57,467 nt of DNA from Aliivibrio sp. S4MY1 (GTDB taxonomy: Bacteria; Pseudomonadota; Gammaproteobacteria; Enterobacterales; Vibrionaceae): the NCBI RefSeq assembly GCF_028765545.1, contig NZ_JARACP010000003.1:1-57467 (forward strand), in the 5' to 3' direction. This document shows positions 47,921 through 57,467 of this stretch, in pieces. Under the pieces are notes generated by a model. It was not told the DNA's origin, did no database searches, and saw only the letters and a program-made list of their open reading frames with translations. How positions within the stretch are numbered: the stretch's first letter is position 1; each line of letters starts with the position of its first letter. Both the position numbers and the translations under genes were made by a program.

Positions 47921-48663
47921 AACGCCGTCATATGATCCTTTCCCTACTAACAGAACAAGGTGAAGTTAGCGTTGAATATCTTTCTGATTTGTTTGATATA
48001 TCTGAAGTGACTATTAGGAAAGACCTAACAGAATTAGAAAAGAATGGTTTACTGATGCGTAAGTATGGTGGAGCGGTTTTAATGCCATCAAATATTATAC
48101 AAGAAGACAGTTGTGAAGAAGTTTCGAATCGAAAGTTATCTATAGCTGCTGCAGCGGTAGAACTGATTAAAGATCATAATCGGATCATTATTGATAGCGG
48201 TAGCACAACCGCGGCATTAATTAATCAATTATCGAAACGAAATGGCTTAGTGGTGATGACCAACTCATTACCCGTTGCTAATGCACTGCAAGAAATTGAA
48301 AACGAACCAACGTTATTGATGACAGGTGGAACATGGGACAGTCACTCTGACTCATTTCAAGGTCAAGTGGCCGAATCGGTTTTAAGATCCTATGATTTTG
48401 ATCAGCTGTTCATTGGTGCTGATGGAATTGATTTAGAACGCGGAACAACCACATTTAATGAATTAGTGGGGTTAAGCCGCGTGATGTCTGAAGTGGCTCG
48501 TGAAGTCATTTTAATGGTGGAATCTGAAAAAATTGGTCGAAAAATCCCTAACGTTGAATTGCCATGGGACAGCATTGATGTGTTGATCACCAATAATGAT
48601 TTAAGCCAAGAACAACAACAGAAAATTGAATCACATAATGTACGAGTCATTAGAGCTCAGTGA
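47899..48663 (+). CDS. DeoR/GlpR-family transcription regulator next to glmS
   Basis: This 254-aa regulator has an N-terminal DeoR HTH (about 6-58, VEYLSDLFDISEVTIRKDLTELEKNGLLMRKYGGAV). A C-terminal sugar-phosphate-isomerase-like sensor domain has IIIDSGSTTAALIN, VMTNSLPVANAL and FIGADGIDLERG. Such domains sense phosphorylated sugars. Immediate linkage to glmS, 114 bp downstream on the same strand, suggests it controls amino-sugar synthesis in response to glucosamine-6-phosphate or a relative. That ligand is inferred. A promoter upstream of ATG 47899 overlaps CGAAAC repeats. Confidence 0.85.
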   Translation: MSKRNTKQRRHMILSLLTEQGEVSVEYLSDLFDISEVTIRKDLTELEKNGLLMRKYGGAVLMPSNIIQEDSCEEVSNRKLSIAAAAVELIKDHNRIIIDSGSTTAALINQLSKRNGLVVMTNSLPVANALQEIENEPTLLMTGGTWDSHSDSFQGQVAESVLRSYDFDQLFIGADGIDLERGTTTFNELVGLSRVMSEVAREVILMVESEKIGRKIPNVELPWDSIDVLITNNDLSQEQQQKIESHNVRVIRAQ

Positions 48664-48678
48664 TTTAATTTATATGAT

Positions 48679-48709
48679 ACCGCTGACATTTTTGCTGCCG
48701 ATCAGCGGT
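48679..48709 (+). other. Stem-loop upstream of glmS
   Basis: ACCGCTGA / TCAGCGGT, 8-bp perfect stem with a 15-base loop, ends 68 bases before the glmS ATG. It lacks a T-run, so it is not a standard terminator. It may be an operator, a weak attenuator or a regulated RNA leader. Confidence 0.45.
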
Positions 48710-48777
48710 TCTTACCAAGAAACGACCATCGTTTTTTAAACTAAAAAATTTAAAATTAGAATAATTGGAGTATTGCC

Positions 48778-50610
48778 ATGTGTGGGATCGTAGGTGCAGT
48801 TGCACAAAGAGATGTAGCTGAAATTTTAGTTGAAGGATTACGTCGTTTAGAATATCGCGGCTACGATTCTGCAGGGATTGCAGTTGTTGATGCAGATAGT
48901 AACTACACGCGTTTACGTCGTTTAGGAAAAGTGAAAGAACTAGCGAATGCGGTTGAAGAATCTCATGTTGTTGGTGGTACAGGCATCGCTCATACTCGTT
49001 GGGCAACCCATGGTGAGCCTTCTGAAATCAATGCACACCCTCATGTCTCTGGCGATATTACAATTGTTCATAATGGCATTATTGAGAATCACGAATCATT
49101 ACGTATTTTATTGCAAGAACGTGGTTATGCCTTTGCATCTCAAACCGATACCGAAGTGATTGCGCATTTAGTGGAGTGGGAGTTACGTACTTCAGATTCA
49201 TTAATTGAAGCAGTACAAAAAACAGCAAAACAATTAGAAGGTGCTTACGGTACTGTGGTTATGGATCGTCGTGATCCAGAGCGTCTTGTGGTTGCTCGTT
49301 CTGGTAGTCCAATTGTGATTGGTCGTGGTGTTGGTGAAAATTTCTTGGCTTCTGATCAGCTTGCCTTACTCAACGTGACTCGTCGCTTTATGTATCTTGA
49401 AGAAGGTGATGTTGCTGAGATCACTCGTCGTGATGTGGTGGTTTTCGATGCTCGTGGTGAACGAGTAGAACGTGAAGTAATAGAATCAAACACTGAGCAT
49501 GATGCGGGTGATAAAGGGCAATATCGTCACTTTATGCAAAAGGAAGTGTTTGAACAGCCTAAAGCGCTTATCAACACAATGGAAGGGCGTATAACTCACG
49601 ATTCAGTGGTAACTGAGAGCATTGGTGTTAATGCGGTTGAGATTTTAAATAAAGTAGAACATATACAAATTATTGCTTGTGGTACTTCTTACAATGCAGG
49701 CATGACGGCTCGTTATTGGTTTGAATCATTGGCGGGCGTGAGTTGTGATGTCGAAATTGCTTCTGAATTCCGTTACCGTAAATTTGTGACGCGTCCAAAT
49801 AGCTTATTAATCACCTTATCTCAATCTGGTGAAACGGCAGATACCTTAGCAGCACTTCGCTTAGCCAAAGAGCGTGGCTATATGGGGGCAATGACGGTGT
49901 GTAACGTTGCAGGATCTTCTCTGGTTCGTGAATCTGATTTTGCTTTCATGACACGTGCAGGAACTGAGATTGGCGTTGCCTCAACCAAAGCATTTACGAC
50001 TCAGCTTGCTGCATTGCTTATGTTGGTAACAGCATTAGGTAAACAACAAAATCGTATTTCAAAAGATAAAGAGAAAGAGATAGTTGAAGCCTTGCATGCA
50101 TTGCCTGCTCAAATTGAACAAGCGTTATCGTTTGATAAAGAGATTGAAGCGTTAGCACCTGACTTTGCAGACAAGCAACACACGCTATTTTTAGGCCGTG
50201 GTGAGTTTTACCCAATTGCGGTTGAAGCGTCTCTGAAGTTAAAAGAAATTTCTTATATTCATGCTGAAGCGTATGCGGCAGGTGAGTTAAAGCATGGTCC
50301 ACTAGCGCTTATTGATGCAGAAATGCCAGTGGTGGTGGTTGCGCCAACCAATGATTTATTAGAGAAGCTAAAATCAAACGTAGAAGAAGTACGTGCTCGT
50401 GGTGGCTTGTTATATGTGTTTGCTGATGAGCAAGCGGGTTTTGAAGCGGATGAAAGCATGAAGATTATTACCATGCCTCATGTGAGTGATATTACTGCGC
50501 CAATTTACTACACCATCCCGATGCAGTTGCTTTCGTACCATGTTGCTTTAATTAAAGGGACGGATGTCGATCAACCTCGTAACTTAGCGAAAGCGGTAAC
50601 GGTAGAGTAA
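48778..50610 (+). CDS. glmS: Glucosamine-6-phosphate synthase
   Basis: GlmS makes glucosamine-6-phosphate from fructose-6-phosphate and glutamine, committing carbon to peptidoglycan and LPS. The product is 610 aa (E. coli 609). The N-terminal glutaminase has the nucleophilic Cys2 in MCGIVGAV and [13 protein letters not shown] motif [13 protein letters not shown]. The C-terminal part has two SIS domains ([20 protein letters not shown]) and ends [13 protein letters not shown]. The start is behind TTGGAG. Confidence 0.98.
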   Translation: MCGIVGAVAQRDVAEILVEGLRRLEYRGYDSAGIAVVDADSNYTRLRRLGKVKELANAVEESHVVGGTGIAHTRWATHGEPSEINAHPHVSGDITIVHNGIIENHESLRILLQERGYAFASQTDTEVIAHLVEWELRTSDSLIEAVQKTAKQLEGAYGTVVMDRRDPERLVVARSGSPIVIGRGVGENFLASDQLALLNVTRRFMYLEEGDVAEITRRDVVVFDARGERVEREVIESNTEHDAGDKGQYRHFMQKEVFEQPKALINTMEGRITHDSVVTESIGVNAVEILNKVEHIQIIACGTSYNAGMTARYWFESLAGVSCDVEIASEFRYRKFVTRPNSLLITLSQSGETADTLAALRLAKERGYMGAMTVCNVAGSSLVRESDFAFMTRAGTEIGVASTKAFTTQLAALLMLVTALGKQQNRISKDKEKEIVEALHALPAQIEQALSFDKEIEALAPDFADKQHTLFLGRGEFYPIAVEASLKLKEISYIHAEAYAAGELKHGPLALIDAEMPVVVVAPTNDLLEKLKSNVEEVRARGGLLYVFADEQAGFEADESMKIITMPHVSDITAPIYYTIPMQLLSYHVALIKGTDVDQPRNLAKAVTVE

Positions 50611-50617
50611 GTAAGTT

Positions 50618-50645
50618 AACGCCGTGTTGTTAGCACGGCGTTTTA
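50618..50645 (+). terminator. glmS terminator
   Basis: AACGCCGTG / CACGGCGTT with a seven-base loop, then TT. It sits between the convergent glmS and chemoreceptor genes. Confidence 0.8.
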
Positions 50646-50663
50646 AAGGGCTATTTAGATAAG

Positions 50664-52649
50664 TTATTGAGTTTTGAATCGTGATAGTAATGTATTCAAA
50701 TCGTCACTTTTACTATGAAGCTCTTTCGCTTCTATTGTGATGCCTGCAATACTTTCATCAGCTGATAGTGATAATTGATTAACTTGGGTGACATTACGTT
50801 CAATTTCTTTTACCGCTTCGGCTTGCTCTGATGTCGCACACGCAACTTGTTCTGCTTGCATTGAAACGGTTTCAAATGATTGCATCAAGGTCAACAGAGC
50901 TTGGGTTATCTGTTCCATTTTATCGGAAGTTTGATCGGCACTTTCTCTATTGGTCGCCATGTCATTCGCAACACTTTGCGTATTACTCTGGATACCTTCA
51001 ATAATTTGCTGAATATTGTGAGTCGATTGCTGCGTTTTACTTGCTAAACTTCGTACTTCATCAGCAACAACCGCAAATCCACGTCCAAGCTCACCAGCGC
51101 GAGCTGCTTCAATGGCTGCATTCAGCGCCAAAAGGTTAGTCTGATCTGCTATTTCTTGGATTACACGCAATACATCTCCAATCTGTTTTGCGTCTACAAG
51201 AAGAGCGTTTACGCCAGACTCAGAATGAATTAGTGCTGTGTTTAACGTTTGTACTTGTGCATTTGCTTCCTCAGTAAGGGAACGAGCATGCTCAACGTTA
51301 TTTTTCGCTTCCGAAACATGCTGGCGAGTCATCTCTGCATTTTGTGCAATGTCTTTGACTACATGATCCATTTCTGTTGTTGCTGTCGCAATAACGGTTA
51401 GTTCAGAGCGCTGCTCTTCCATATCACGAGAGGTTTTTAATAATGCATTGCTCACGCTATGTGTTGTTACAGCAACATCTGTAGACACTAATTTTGATTC
51501 ATTGATGATATCTTTTATTTTAGCGTTATAACCATTAAATCCATGCGCTAATTGCCCAAGTTCATCGTTAGAGGTAATAGCTAACTGACGTGTTAGATCC
51601 CCTTCGCCTTGAGAAAGAGCAACCAGTTCATCAGCAATTGTATTAACATTACGTAGTGAGCGGTTAATGACGAGCATAACGGTCATACCCACAATGATGA
51701 TGACCAAGAAAGAGCCGAGTAATACATTACGCATTAAATTGGATAATTGGTTATCAAGTTGCGATTGAGGAACCAATATAGCTAGATGCCATGATAAGTT
51801 GGGATGGGCTACTGAAATATCATGTACAACGGCGTAATAAGGCTGCTCTTTTAATGTCAGATTAAGTAAAGCATCAGTTGCTACATTTGAATTATTCAGT
51901 TGAGCTATGCCTGGATTTTCTTGATCTAATAATTGAAGTGTCAGTTCTTTTGAGTCTTTTTCTTTCATATCAGAAAAAAGAATCACGTTACCTTCATCAT
52001 CAAAAACAAGTAATTCAGCATTATCACCATAGTTAGTCTCACTCAGTAATAGCTTTTGTAAGGCTTCTAGCTTGATGTCAGCACCAGCAATATAAGCAAG
52101 TTTATTATCTTGATAAACCGGCATATAGATAGAGCCACTCATTTGACCTGAGCGAATATCAATTACGGTTGCGGCCCAAGCCTTGCCTTCACTTACCGAA
52201 CGCTTCCACCAAGGGCGATCTTGTAAATTGGCTGATGGGTCATAATAACGGCCAGATTTATCAAAATATTCGCTAGTCGCACTTATTGCATAAAAAAGGC
52301 TGTATAACTGTGGGTCTTGATGATTCATATCTTCAATAAAAGTATTAACTTGAAGGAAGTCTGAATTAGTTTTTGGATCTTCCGTGGTTGTTCTATTACC
52401 CGCAAAATTCTTTAGTACTGGTACATTAGCGAATGCATCTACTTTTGATTGGAATCGCTCAAAGTACCCTTGTGTGATTAAGCTACGCTCGGTCACTATA
52501 CTAGTCATTCTTTGAGCTAGCTCAGAACGAGCGATAGATGAAAAATTTTGATACGCCTTCCAACCAGCAATAGAACATGCTAGCGCAATAACACACACAA
52601 TACCGAGTGTAATTCGATGAGAAAGAGATTTGGTTCTTAGCTTGTTCAT
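50664..52649 (-). CDS. Methyl-accepting chemotaxis protein with dCache sensor
   Basis: This 661-aa transmembrane chemoreceptor has TM1 at about 12-32 and a periplasmic double-Cache domain (about 35-300, with [17 protein letters not shown] and [12 protein letters not shown]). TM2 at about 308-328 and a HAMP domain ([22 protein letters not shown]) follow, then a cytoplasmic signalling domain with the invariant hairpin [29 protein letters not shown]. No C-terminal CheR-docking pentapeptide is present. The RPWW region suggests an amino-acid or similar small ligand, but the ligand cannot be read from sequence. Confidence 0.92.
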   Translation of the reverse strand: MNKLRTKSLSHRITLGIVCVIALACSIAGWKAYQNFSSIARSELAQRMTSIVTERSLITQGYFERFQSKVDAFANVPVLKNFAGNRTTTEDPKTNSDFLQVNTFIEDMNHQDPQLYSLFYAISATSEYFDKSGRYYDPSANLQDRPWWKRSVSEGKAWAATVIDIRSGQMSGSIYMPVYQDNKLAYIAGADIKLEALQKLLLSETNYGDNAELLVFDDEGNVILFSDMKEKDSKELTLQLLDQENPGIAQLNNSNVATDALLNLTLKEQPYYAVVHDISVAHPNLSWHLAILVPQSQLDNQLSNLMRNVLLGSFLVIIIVGMTVMLVINRSLRNVNTIADELVALSQGEGDLTRQLAITSNDELGQLAHGFNGYNAKIKDIINESKLVSTDVAVTTHSVSNALLKTSRDMEEQRSELTVIATATTEMDHVVKDIAQNAEMTRQHVSEAKNNVEHARSLTEEANAQVQTLNTALIHSESGVNALLVDAKQIGDVLRVIQEIADQTNLLALNAAIEAARAGELGRGFAVVADEVRSLASKTQQSTHNIQQIIEGIQSNTQSVANDMATNRESADQTSDKMEQITQALLTLMQSFETVSMQAEQVACATSEQAEAVKEIERNVTQVNQLSLSADESIAGITIEAKELHSKSDDLNTLLSRFKTQ

Positions 52650-52811
52650 TATGTAAATTCAATATTTAAGATATTTCAGCATATTATGTGAATATGGATA
52701 ATGCAAAAAGGTAAATATATTGATTAAAATGATAAAAAAACAAAGTCATTATAAAACATCAATTATATCAAAAGGATAGAGTGTCTGTATTTCTTGGATT
52801 TGTGTAGTATG

Positions 52812-53687
52812 TCATACATTATCTTGGCTCGCTTGTTCTTGGTGGTAAAACTCTGCCTTTGTTTTACTTTGACGTACTTTAGCTGGAGTTAAGGTCGTTT
52901 TTGTTTTAATAAATTTGGAGAAGTACGATGGCTCATCAAAACCGAGTAGTTCAGAAATATGCTGAATAGGTAATTCGGTGTATTTTAATAAGCGTATTGC
53001 TTCGACAAGAATATGCTCATTCATAAGTTGTTTTGGTGGTTTTCCTGAGCATACAATACAGGCCTTTCTCAGTTGGTACATTGAAACTTTAAGTGCTTTG
53101 GCCATATCATTAATATTTTGCAGCTTTCTTTTAGAGTTAAGCATATCTAAAAAAGCCGAGTAGAGATCATTGCCTATAGTTGTTTTCGGTATTTGTACCT
53201 TTTCTGAAATTAGGAGTAATAAAGAGATAAGCAAATGTTTGATTACAGGCTCTTGGATCGGTACTCGAGTAGCTAGATCTGTGATTAAACTAAAAAGTTG
53301 ATCGTAGACATGATTTTGTTTCACTAACGTACAGTGTGAAAAAAGTGATTCAATATATAGTATGGATTGTGTATTTAAATCGTTAAACCAATAGTTGTCA
53401 CTGACAGCAATAACAATACCTTCCCACTCAGATTCTTGTATGAATCTATGAACGGATTGCTTAGCAAACAGAAGTATGTCGCCTTTATTAAGGTTGATTG
53501 TTTTACCATCAACTTCATGTTTGGCGGTTTGAGATGTAACAAAAAGGAGAGCGCTAAAATCAATACGATGTGGGTGGAATAAAGCATTATTATTATCCAG
53601 TTCAATTAGCTTTTCTTTTGACCATATTTGGATAAGTTCAGCCTCTTGAGTTGTTTTTTCAGTTAGTCGTATTTGTGGGATAATCAT
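52812..53687 (-). CDS. AraC-family transcription regulator
   Basis: This 291-aa regulator has an N-terminal cupin-like ligand domain (about 1-120, KHEVDGKTINLNKGDILLFAKQSVHRF). The C-terminal AraC double HTH (about 185-280) has INDMAKALKVSMYQLRKACI and IQHISELLGFDEPSYFSKFIKTKTTLTPAKVR. The frame opens at GTG 53699; ATG 53687, nine bases after GGTGA, is preferred. It lies between the chemoreceptor and the oxidoreductase on the same strand but with gaps of 162 and 206 bp, so it probably forms its own unit. The target is unknown. Confidence 0.85.
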   Translation of the reverse strand: MIIPQIRLTEKTTQEAELIQIWSKEKLIELDNNNALFHPHRIDFSALLFVTSQTAKHEVDGKTINLNKGDILLFAKQSVHRFIQESEWEGIVIAVSDNYWFNDLNTQSILYIESLFSHCTLVKQNHVYDQLFSLITDLATRVPIQEPVIKHLLISLLLLISEKVQIPKTTIGNDLYSAFLDMLNSKRKLQNINDMAKALKVSMYQLRKACIVCSGKPPKQLMNEHILVEAIRLLKYTELPIQHISELLGFDEPSYFSKFIKTKTTLTPAKVRQSKTKAEFYHQEQASQDNV

Positions 53688-53829
53688 AACTAAATTCACC
53701 GTGATATAAGCTCTCTAAAAAGTATATAAGAGAACTTTATTATTAAAAATCTATTTAGATTAAAGTTTAATCTCTTATTTTTAAATATAATACCTCATTG
53801 AACTTTATTACTATTTTTTGAAATAAATA

Positions 53830-53859
53830 ACGACAGTCTTATGCAGACTGCCGTTTTTA
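53830..53859. terminator. Terminator after the NDH-2-like gene
   Basis: ACG-A-CAGTCT / AGACTG-C-CGT (one mismatch) with a five-base loop. The T-run is stronger on the plus strand, but it lies 35 bases past the minus-strand gene's stop and probably ends that gene. Confidence 0.65.
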
Positions 53860-53893
53860 TTTATCTCTTTAGAACCGTGATGTTAAATTAAAA

Positions 53894-55120
53894 TTAAATT
53901 CCTGCAGGTTTAAAGAAAGCTTTTAAACGTTTAGTGATCATTAAGCGAGAGACCGTAAACATTCCTGAAACCGTACGTTGGTGTAGGCGGAAAATTGTAT
54001 CGTATAAGCGGCGAATTAATCGACCTTGTAATACTAATTTCCCTTCTAAACGTGTCCCTGGAGCAAAAGTACCAACGGCAAAGTGATGACCAACAGCAAC
54101 CACCATTCCACTGTCTTGGAAGATAAAATCTCTTAGCTCTTTTCCACGTAAATAACGACTTAAACTTTTAGCTAAGTGAACTGCTGCACGGTTAGCGGCT
54201 TGAGCTTTTGGTGGAACAAAAACACCATCAGGTTGCGGAATTGCAGCGCAATCACCAATAGCAAAGATACGAGGATCTTCGGTTGAGCTCAGATTTTGGT
54301 TTACGTTAATTTGGTTCATACGGTTGTAGCTTAAGTTCCCAATACCATTTAGCCAATCCGGCGCTTTTATACCCGCCGCCCAAAATTGGATATCAGCACC
54401 AAGAAATTTATTAACATCTGTTCGCATACCGTTTGCAGTTACTTCACTAATGCGAGTTTCTAGTAATACATTTACGCCACTTTTTTCTAGCTCTTTTAAT
54501 ACCTTGTCAGACATTTTTTGTGGACTATTAGGTAATACACGATGTGCCGCTTCAATTAAATTAATACTTAAAGATGAAGCGTTATAGCGTTTTAATTTTT
54601 TACTTACTCGAGCTAATTCGGCCGATAACTCAACACCAGTAGCACCAGCTCCTACAATGTTTATTGTGCTGTTTTTGCCTTCACGTAAGATTTGGCTAAT
54701 TTGATTCCACGCTTGGCGTGCTTGACCTGCTGAATCTAAAAATAGGCAGTGGTCTTGAGCGCCTAGCGTATTAAAGTCATTACTGATTGCACCAATGGCA
54801 ACCACAAGGTAATCATAGCTTAAGCCTGATTCTGTGCCATCTGGACGACGCACTAATAACGTTTGGTTTTTACGGTCGATTCCCGTCATCGCACCTTGAT
54901 AATGCTGGTAACCGTGATGAGCTCCATGAGTGAAATAGCATACCGAATCTAAATCACTATCAAATGTGCCAGCTGCGATTTCGTGCAGACGAGGCTTCCA
55001 ATAATGATGTGTTTCAGGTTCAACCAGAATGATTTCATCTTCTTTACGGATTGATTTAGTTAATAAGGTTGATAGCTCTAGACCAGCAGCGCCACCGCCT
55101 ACAACAATGATTCGGGACAT
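53894..55120 (-). CDS. Type II NADH dehydrogenase-like flavoprotein
   Basis: This 408-aa FAD/NAD(P)H oxidoreductase resembles Ndh (NDH-2; E. coli 434 aa). It has the FAD-binding IIVVGGGAAGLELSTLL at the N-terminus, the NADH-binding INIVGAGATGVELSAELA near residue 155, and the FAD motif IFAIGDCAAIPQPDG near residue 290. The C-terminus is basic and amphipathic (RLMITKRLKAFFKPAGI), consistent with peripheral membrane binding. It should pass electrons from NADH to quinone without pumping protons. A separate main ndh gene may exist elsewhere; no symbol is assigned. Confidence 0.85.
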   Translation of the reverse strand: MSRIIVVGGGAAGLELSTLLTKSIRKEDEIILVEPETHHYWKPRLHEIAAGTFDSDLDSVCYFTHGAHHGYQHYQGAMTGIDRKNQTLLVRRPDGTESGLSYDYLVVAIGAISNDFNTLGAQDHCLFLDSAGQARQAWNQISQILREGKNSTINIVGAGATGVELSAELARVSKKLKRYNASSLSINLIEAAHRVLPNSPQKMSDKVLKELEKSGVNVLLETRISEVTANGMRTDVNKFLGADIQFWAAGIKAPDWLNGIGNLSYNRMNQINVNQNLSSTEDPRIFAIGDCAAIPQPDGVFVPPKAQAANRAAVHLAKSLSRYLRGKELRDFIFQDSGMVVAVGHHFAVGTFAPGTRLEGKLVLQGRLIRRLYDTIFRLHQRTVSGMFTVSRLMITKRLKAFFKPAGI

Positions 55121-55486
55121 AGCATTTTTCTCACAATATTTTGGCTTAAAGAGGAGTTAACTCACTCGAAAATAAGCCAAAGAATAATCTTCATTACAGA
55201 GCGCAACAGTGCGTGCTGAGTTTCAATGTGGCTATTATATTTATTTCTTAATTGGTGATAATGGGTTTTAAATGAAAATCACTTTTACGTAATGGTAATA
55301 AATGGGCGTGAGTAAATGAATGGTCTTGGAGAGTAATGCATAAGTTTGAACCCGTTGACAATTCTTAATGAAATAGTTCGTTTTTAATCCATTTATTTGT
55401 TTTTAATCTGTTTATTGCCAATACTTATCTCAATAGAAATGAGTACCTGAACCATACTCTTCGTCTCTTAAATATGGATGTTTTAG
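55121..55486. other. Intergenic region between the NDH-2-like and Omp85-like genes
   Basis: This 366-bp divergent promoter region is AT-rich and has no open frame. A TTGACA hexamer lies at 55355-55360 without a good -10 at proper spacing. I see no repeat, tRNA or terminator. Confidence 0.5.
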
Positions 55487-56674
55487 ATGCCGTTTTTTAT
55501 ATCTCGATTATCACTTTTAACTTTATTTAGTATCCCTCTCGCTTCTTCTGCGATTGAATTTACTGATCCCATTGATGGAAGCCTCGATATGGGAGAGTAC
55601 CTCGCAGAAAACGCTTATGGTTTTCTTCCCATGCCCATTTTAATTACAGAACCTGCTTTAGGTTATGGTTTCGGCTTTGCTGGTGTGTTTTTGCATGAAT
55701 CTGAGAAGCAGAGAGAAAAGCGTAAACAATTGGCGGCAACCTCTTTGAATGGAGGCGCTCAATTATTAACTCCGGCAATAACGGTTGCTGGGGGCTTAGC
55801 AACAGAAAATGGAACATGGATGGGGTTCATTGGGCATAGACGAACCTGGAATAAAGATACTATCCGTTACATGGGTGGTTTGGCTTATGGTGATATGAAT
55901 ATGACCTTTTATCGCCAAAAGAATAATGCAGGAGCGTTAGAACCGATTGTTGGAAATAGCGGGGTGGAGTTTGGTATGCGTGGCGGTGGTGGTATGCAAC
56001 AGCTTCAGTTTCGTATTGATGATTCACCGCTTTTTTTGGGTATTGTACAAAAGTACTTTCAACCGGAGTTGAGTATCAATAGCCACCCGAATGCAGATGA
56101 AATTTTAAATCGATTAGGAAATACGACTCCGACAGGATCAGGGGTTGGTTTGTTAATGGAGTACGATACAAAGAATAATTTTTTGAATCCAATGAAAGGG
56201 ATGAACTATACCGTCGAATATCTCTGGTTTAGAGATGGTATTGGAAGCGATTATGATTTTGATACGTTAAACATTAAAGGCCACCATTATTGGACACTGA
56301 CATCGCAATGGTCTCTAGCGATGAGAGGGTATTATAAATCACTGTATACCGACGAAAGCCTTCTTCCTCCACCAGCGTATCCTGATATTCAATTGCGTGG
56401 TATCGCAAGAAATAGATACCAAGGTGAGCAGACGTTATCGCTTGAAGGACAAGTTAATTATCAATGGACAACGCGTTGGTCAAGTAATCTGTTTGCAGGT
56501 TTAGGGTATGCATCATCACATCATAATTCATTACTTAAAGAGGATGAGCAATACGCTTATGGCGTAGGTTTTCGTTATTTAATTGCTCGCCGTTATGGAA
56601 TGAAAATAGGAATAGATGTAGCGTTTAGTGAAGAAGATACTGCGCTTTATTTCCAAGTTGGCATGGGAATCTAG
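55487..56674 (+). CDS. Omp85/BamA-like outer-membrane beta-barrel protein
   Basis: This 395-aa protein has a signal peptide (about 1-21, ending LASSA). Most of the length looks like a 16-strand barrel: YDTKNNFLNPMKGMNYTVEY, LRGIARNRYQGEQTLSLEGQVNY and a C-terminal strand ending in aromatic/aliphatic alternation (LYFQVGMGI). These match the C-terminal surface-antigen (D15/Omp85) domain. The N-terminal stretch is only about 50 residues, too short for a POTRA domain, so it is a barrel-only family member. Its role is unknown: assembly, lipid transfer or secretion. Confidence 0.75.
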   Translation: MPFFISRLSLLTLFSIPLASSAIEFTDPIDGSLDMGEYLAENAYGFLPMPILITEPALGYGFGFAGVFLHESEKQREKRKQLAATSLNGGAQLLTPAITVAGGLATENGTWMGFIGHRRTWNKDTIRYMGGLAYGDMNMTFYRQKNNAGALEPIVGNSGVEFGMRGGGGMQQLQFRIDDSPLFLGIVQKYFQPELSINSHPNADEILNRLGNTTPTGSGVGLLMEYDTKNNFLNPMKGMNYTVEYLWFRDGIGSDYDFDTLNIKGHHYWTLTSQWSLAMRGYYKSLYTDESLLPPPAYPDIQLRGIARNRYQGEQTLSLEGQVNYQWTTRWSSNLFAGLGYASSHHNSLLKEDEQYAYGVGFRYLIARRYGMKIGIDVAFSEEDTALYFQVGMGI

Positions 56675-56779
56675 GCAAACATACACATCAAAGCTTAAAT
56701 TTGAGCTTAGTGAATATCAGAAATAAATAATGGATAGACCTATAGTTAAACTATCAAAACTAACCATGAAGGTGAAAAG

Positions 56780-57467
56780 ATGATCAAATCAAAATTGAAA
56801 ACGTTGGTAGCATTAACTGCATTGGCTTTTACGGCACAAGCGTTTGCGACTGATAAGTACAATACAGATATACCAACAAGCATCATGACTCCGGATGCCG
56901 TAAGTACGAGTATTGGAGAGCTGAATTTTACTGATGGTGCACCAACAATAGAAACCACCCAAAAGCTGTACGATAATTTAGATACCATTCGCTCAACTGA
57001 AGTCTTTTTAAATGCAATCCCAATGGCATCATTAGAAGCATTAAGAATGGGGCATGAAAGTATTGGTGTGAGTAAATCAAACCAAGTGGTGGTGTTTGAT
57101 AAACTGATGGATTCGAACCCGCTGTTTTTAACCGGGAATACCGATACGGTTTATGCCTCTGCATTTTTAGATCTTGAACGTGATGGCCCTACGGTTATTG
57201 AAGTTCCTGCAGGCATGGGTCCAACAACGGTCAATGACGCTTTTTTCAGATTTGTTACTGACTTAGGTATTGTTGGTCCTGATAAAGGTAAAGGCGGGAA
57301 ATATTTAATTCTTCCTCCAGGTTATGACGGAGAGGTTCCAGAGGGTTACTTTGTTTCTCAATCAACAAGTTACGTTAACTGGTTTATTGCTCGTGGATTC
57401 TTAAAAGATGGCAAAACAGATGCCGCTGTAAATGCGTATAAAAAGGAATTGAAAATTTATCCATTAG
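56780..57467 (+). CDS. DUF1254-family periplasmic protein, partial (3' end outside the window)
   Basis: The gene starts at ATG 56780 behind AAGGTG and stays open to the window end, giving 229 complete codons without a stop. It has a signal peptide (about 1-23, ending AQAFA). The mature start, GNTDTVYASAFLDLERDGPTVIEVP and AFFRFVTDLGIVGPDKGKGGKYLILPPGY match the DUF1254 domain. A DUF1214 C-terminal domain is normally fused and would lie beyond the edge. No enzymatic function is established for these proteins. It follows the Omp85-like gene after 105 bp on the same strand. Confidence 0.82.
   Translation, partial: MIKSKLKTLVALTALAFTAQAFATDKYNTDIPTSIMTPDAVSTSIGELNFTDGAPTIETTQKLYDNLDTIRSTEVFLNAIPMASLEALRMGHESIGVSKSNQVVVFDKLMDSNPLFLTGNTDTVYASAFLDLERDGPTVIEVPAGMGPTTVNDAFFRFVTDLGIVGPDKGKGGKYLILPPGYDGEVPEGYFVSQSTSYVNWFIARGFLKDGKTDAAVNAYKKELKIYPL

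Overview
The window looks like chromosome I of a low-GC Vibrionaceae bacterium, most likely Aliivibrio (A. fischeri group). This rests on backbone proteins that are nearly collinear with E. coli (NusG 181 aa, RpoB 1342 aa, RpoC with NADFDGD at the same residue numbers), AT-rich intergenic DNA, and Vibrio-type neighbourhoods such as purHD beside zntR and the acetate-switch genes crbS/crbR with acs. Species assignment is inference. No rRNA, tRNA, CRISPR array, transposase or phage gene was seen.

Layout. (1) 1-12.1 kb, plus strand: secE-nusG, rplKA, rplJL (with an L10 autoregulatory leader) and rpoBC, forming the transcription/translation core. (2) 12.2-17.5 kb, minus strand: a compact AT-rich chaperone-usher pilus operon (pilin, chaperone, usher, tip-like protein). 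It is preceded by a CsgD/VpsT-type regulator carrying a WFSR motif, the signature of c-di-GMP binding in VpsT. The operon lies between rpoC and rsd. (3) 17.6-29.1 kb: rsd, nudC, hemE, a TerB-like protein, a 2-hydroxyacid dehydrogenase, yjaG, a CNNM/CBS membrane protein, hupA, a YjaH-like lipoprotein, purHD (PurR box upstream), zntR and a small coiled-coil protein. Most of this order is shared with the E. coli rsd-nudC-hemE-yjaG-hupA-yjaH-purDH region. (4) 29.2-34.1 kb, minus strand: dusB-fis, prmA and aroQ-accB-accC. (5) 34.4-47.7 kb: an acetate-utilisation locus with acs, a DEDDh exonuclease plus a cNMP/CBS/nucleotidyltransferase (DUF294-type) pair, an HcaT-like MFS transporter, the transporter-fused hybrid kinase CrbS, a sodium:solute symporter with its small DUF4212 partner, a MarC protein and the response regulator CrbR. 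(6) 47.9-57.5 kb: a DeoR-family regulator and glmS, a dCache chemoreceptor, an AraC regulator, an NDH-2-like oxidoreductase, an Omp85-like barrel, and a DUF1254 protein cut by the window edge.

How they fit together. Region 5 reads as one regulon: CrbS and CrbR should sense and switch on acetate activation (acs) and uptake. The motif GACTTTAGTC, or a close variant, lies upstream of acs, the DUF294 pair, the symporter operon and crbR itself, so it is a candidate CrbR site. In region 2, two direct repeats (AATATCACCC on the pilin strand, 22 bp apart) sit where an activator would bind at the pilin promoter. This suggests c-di-GMP-controlled piliation. These two are the observations I consider most worth testing.
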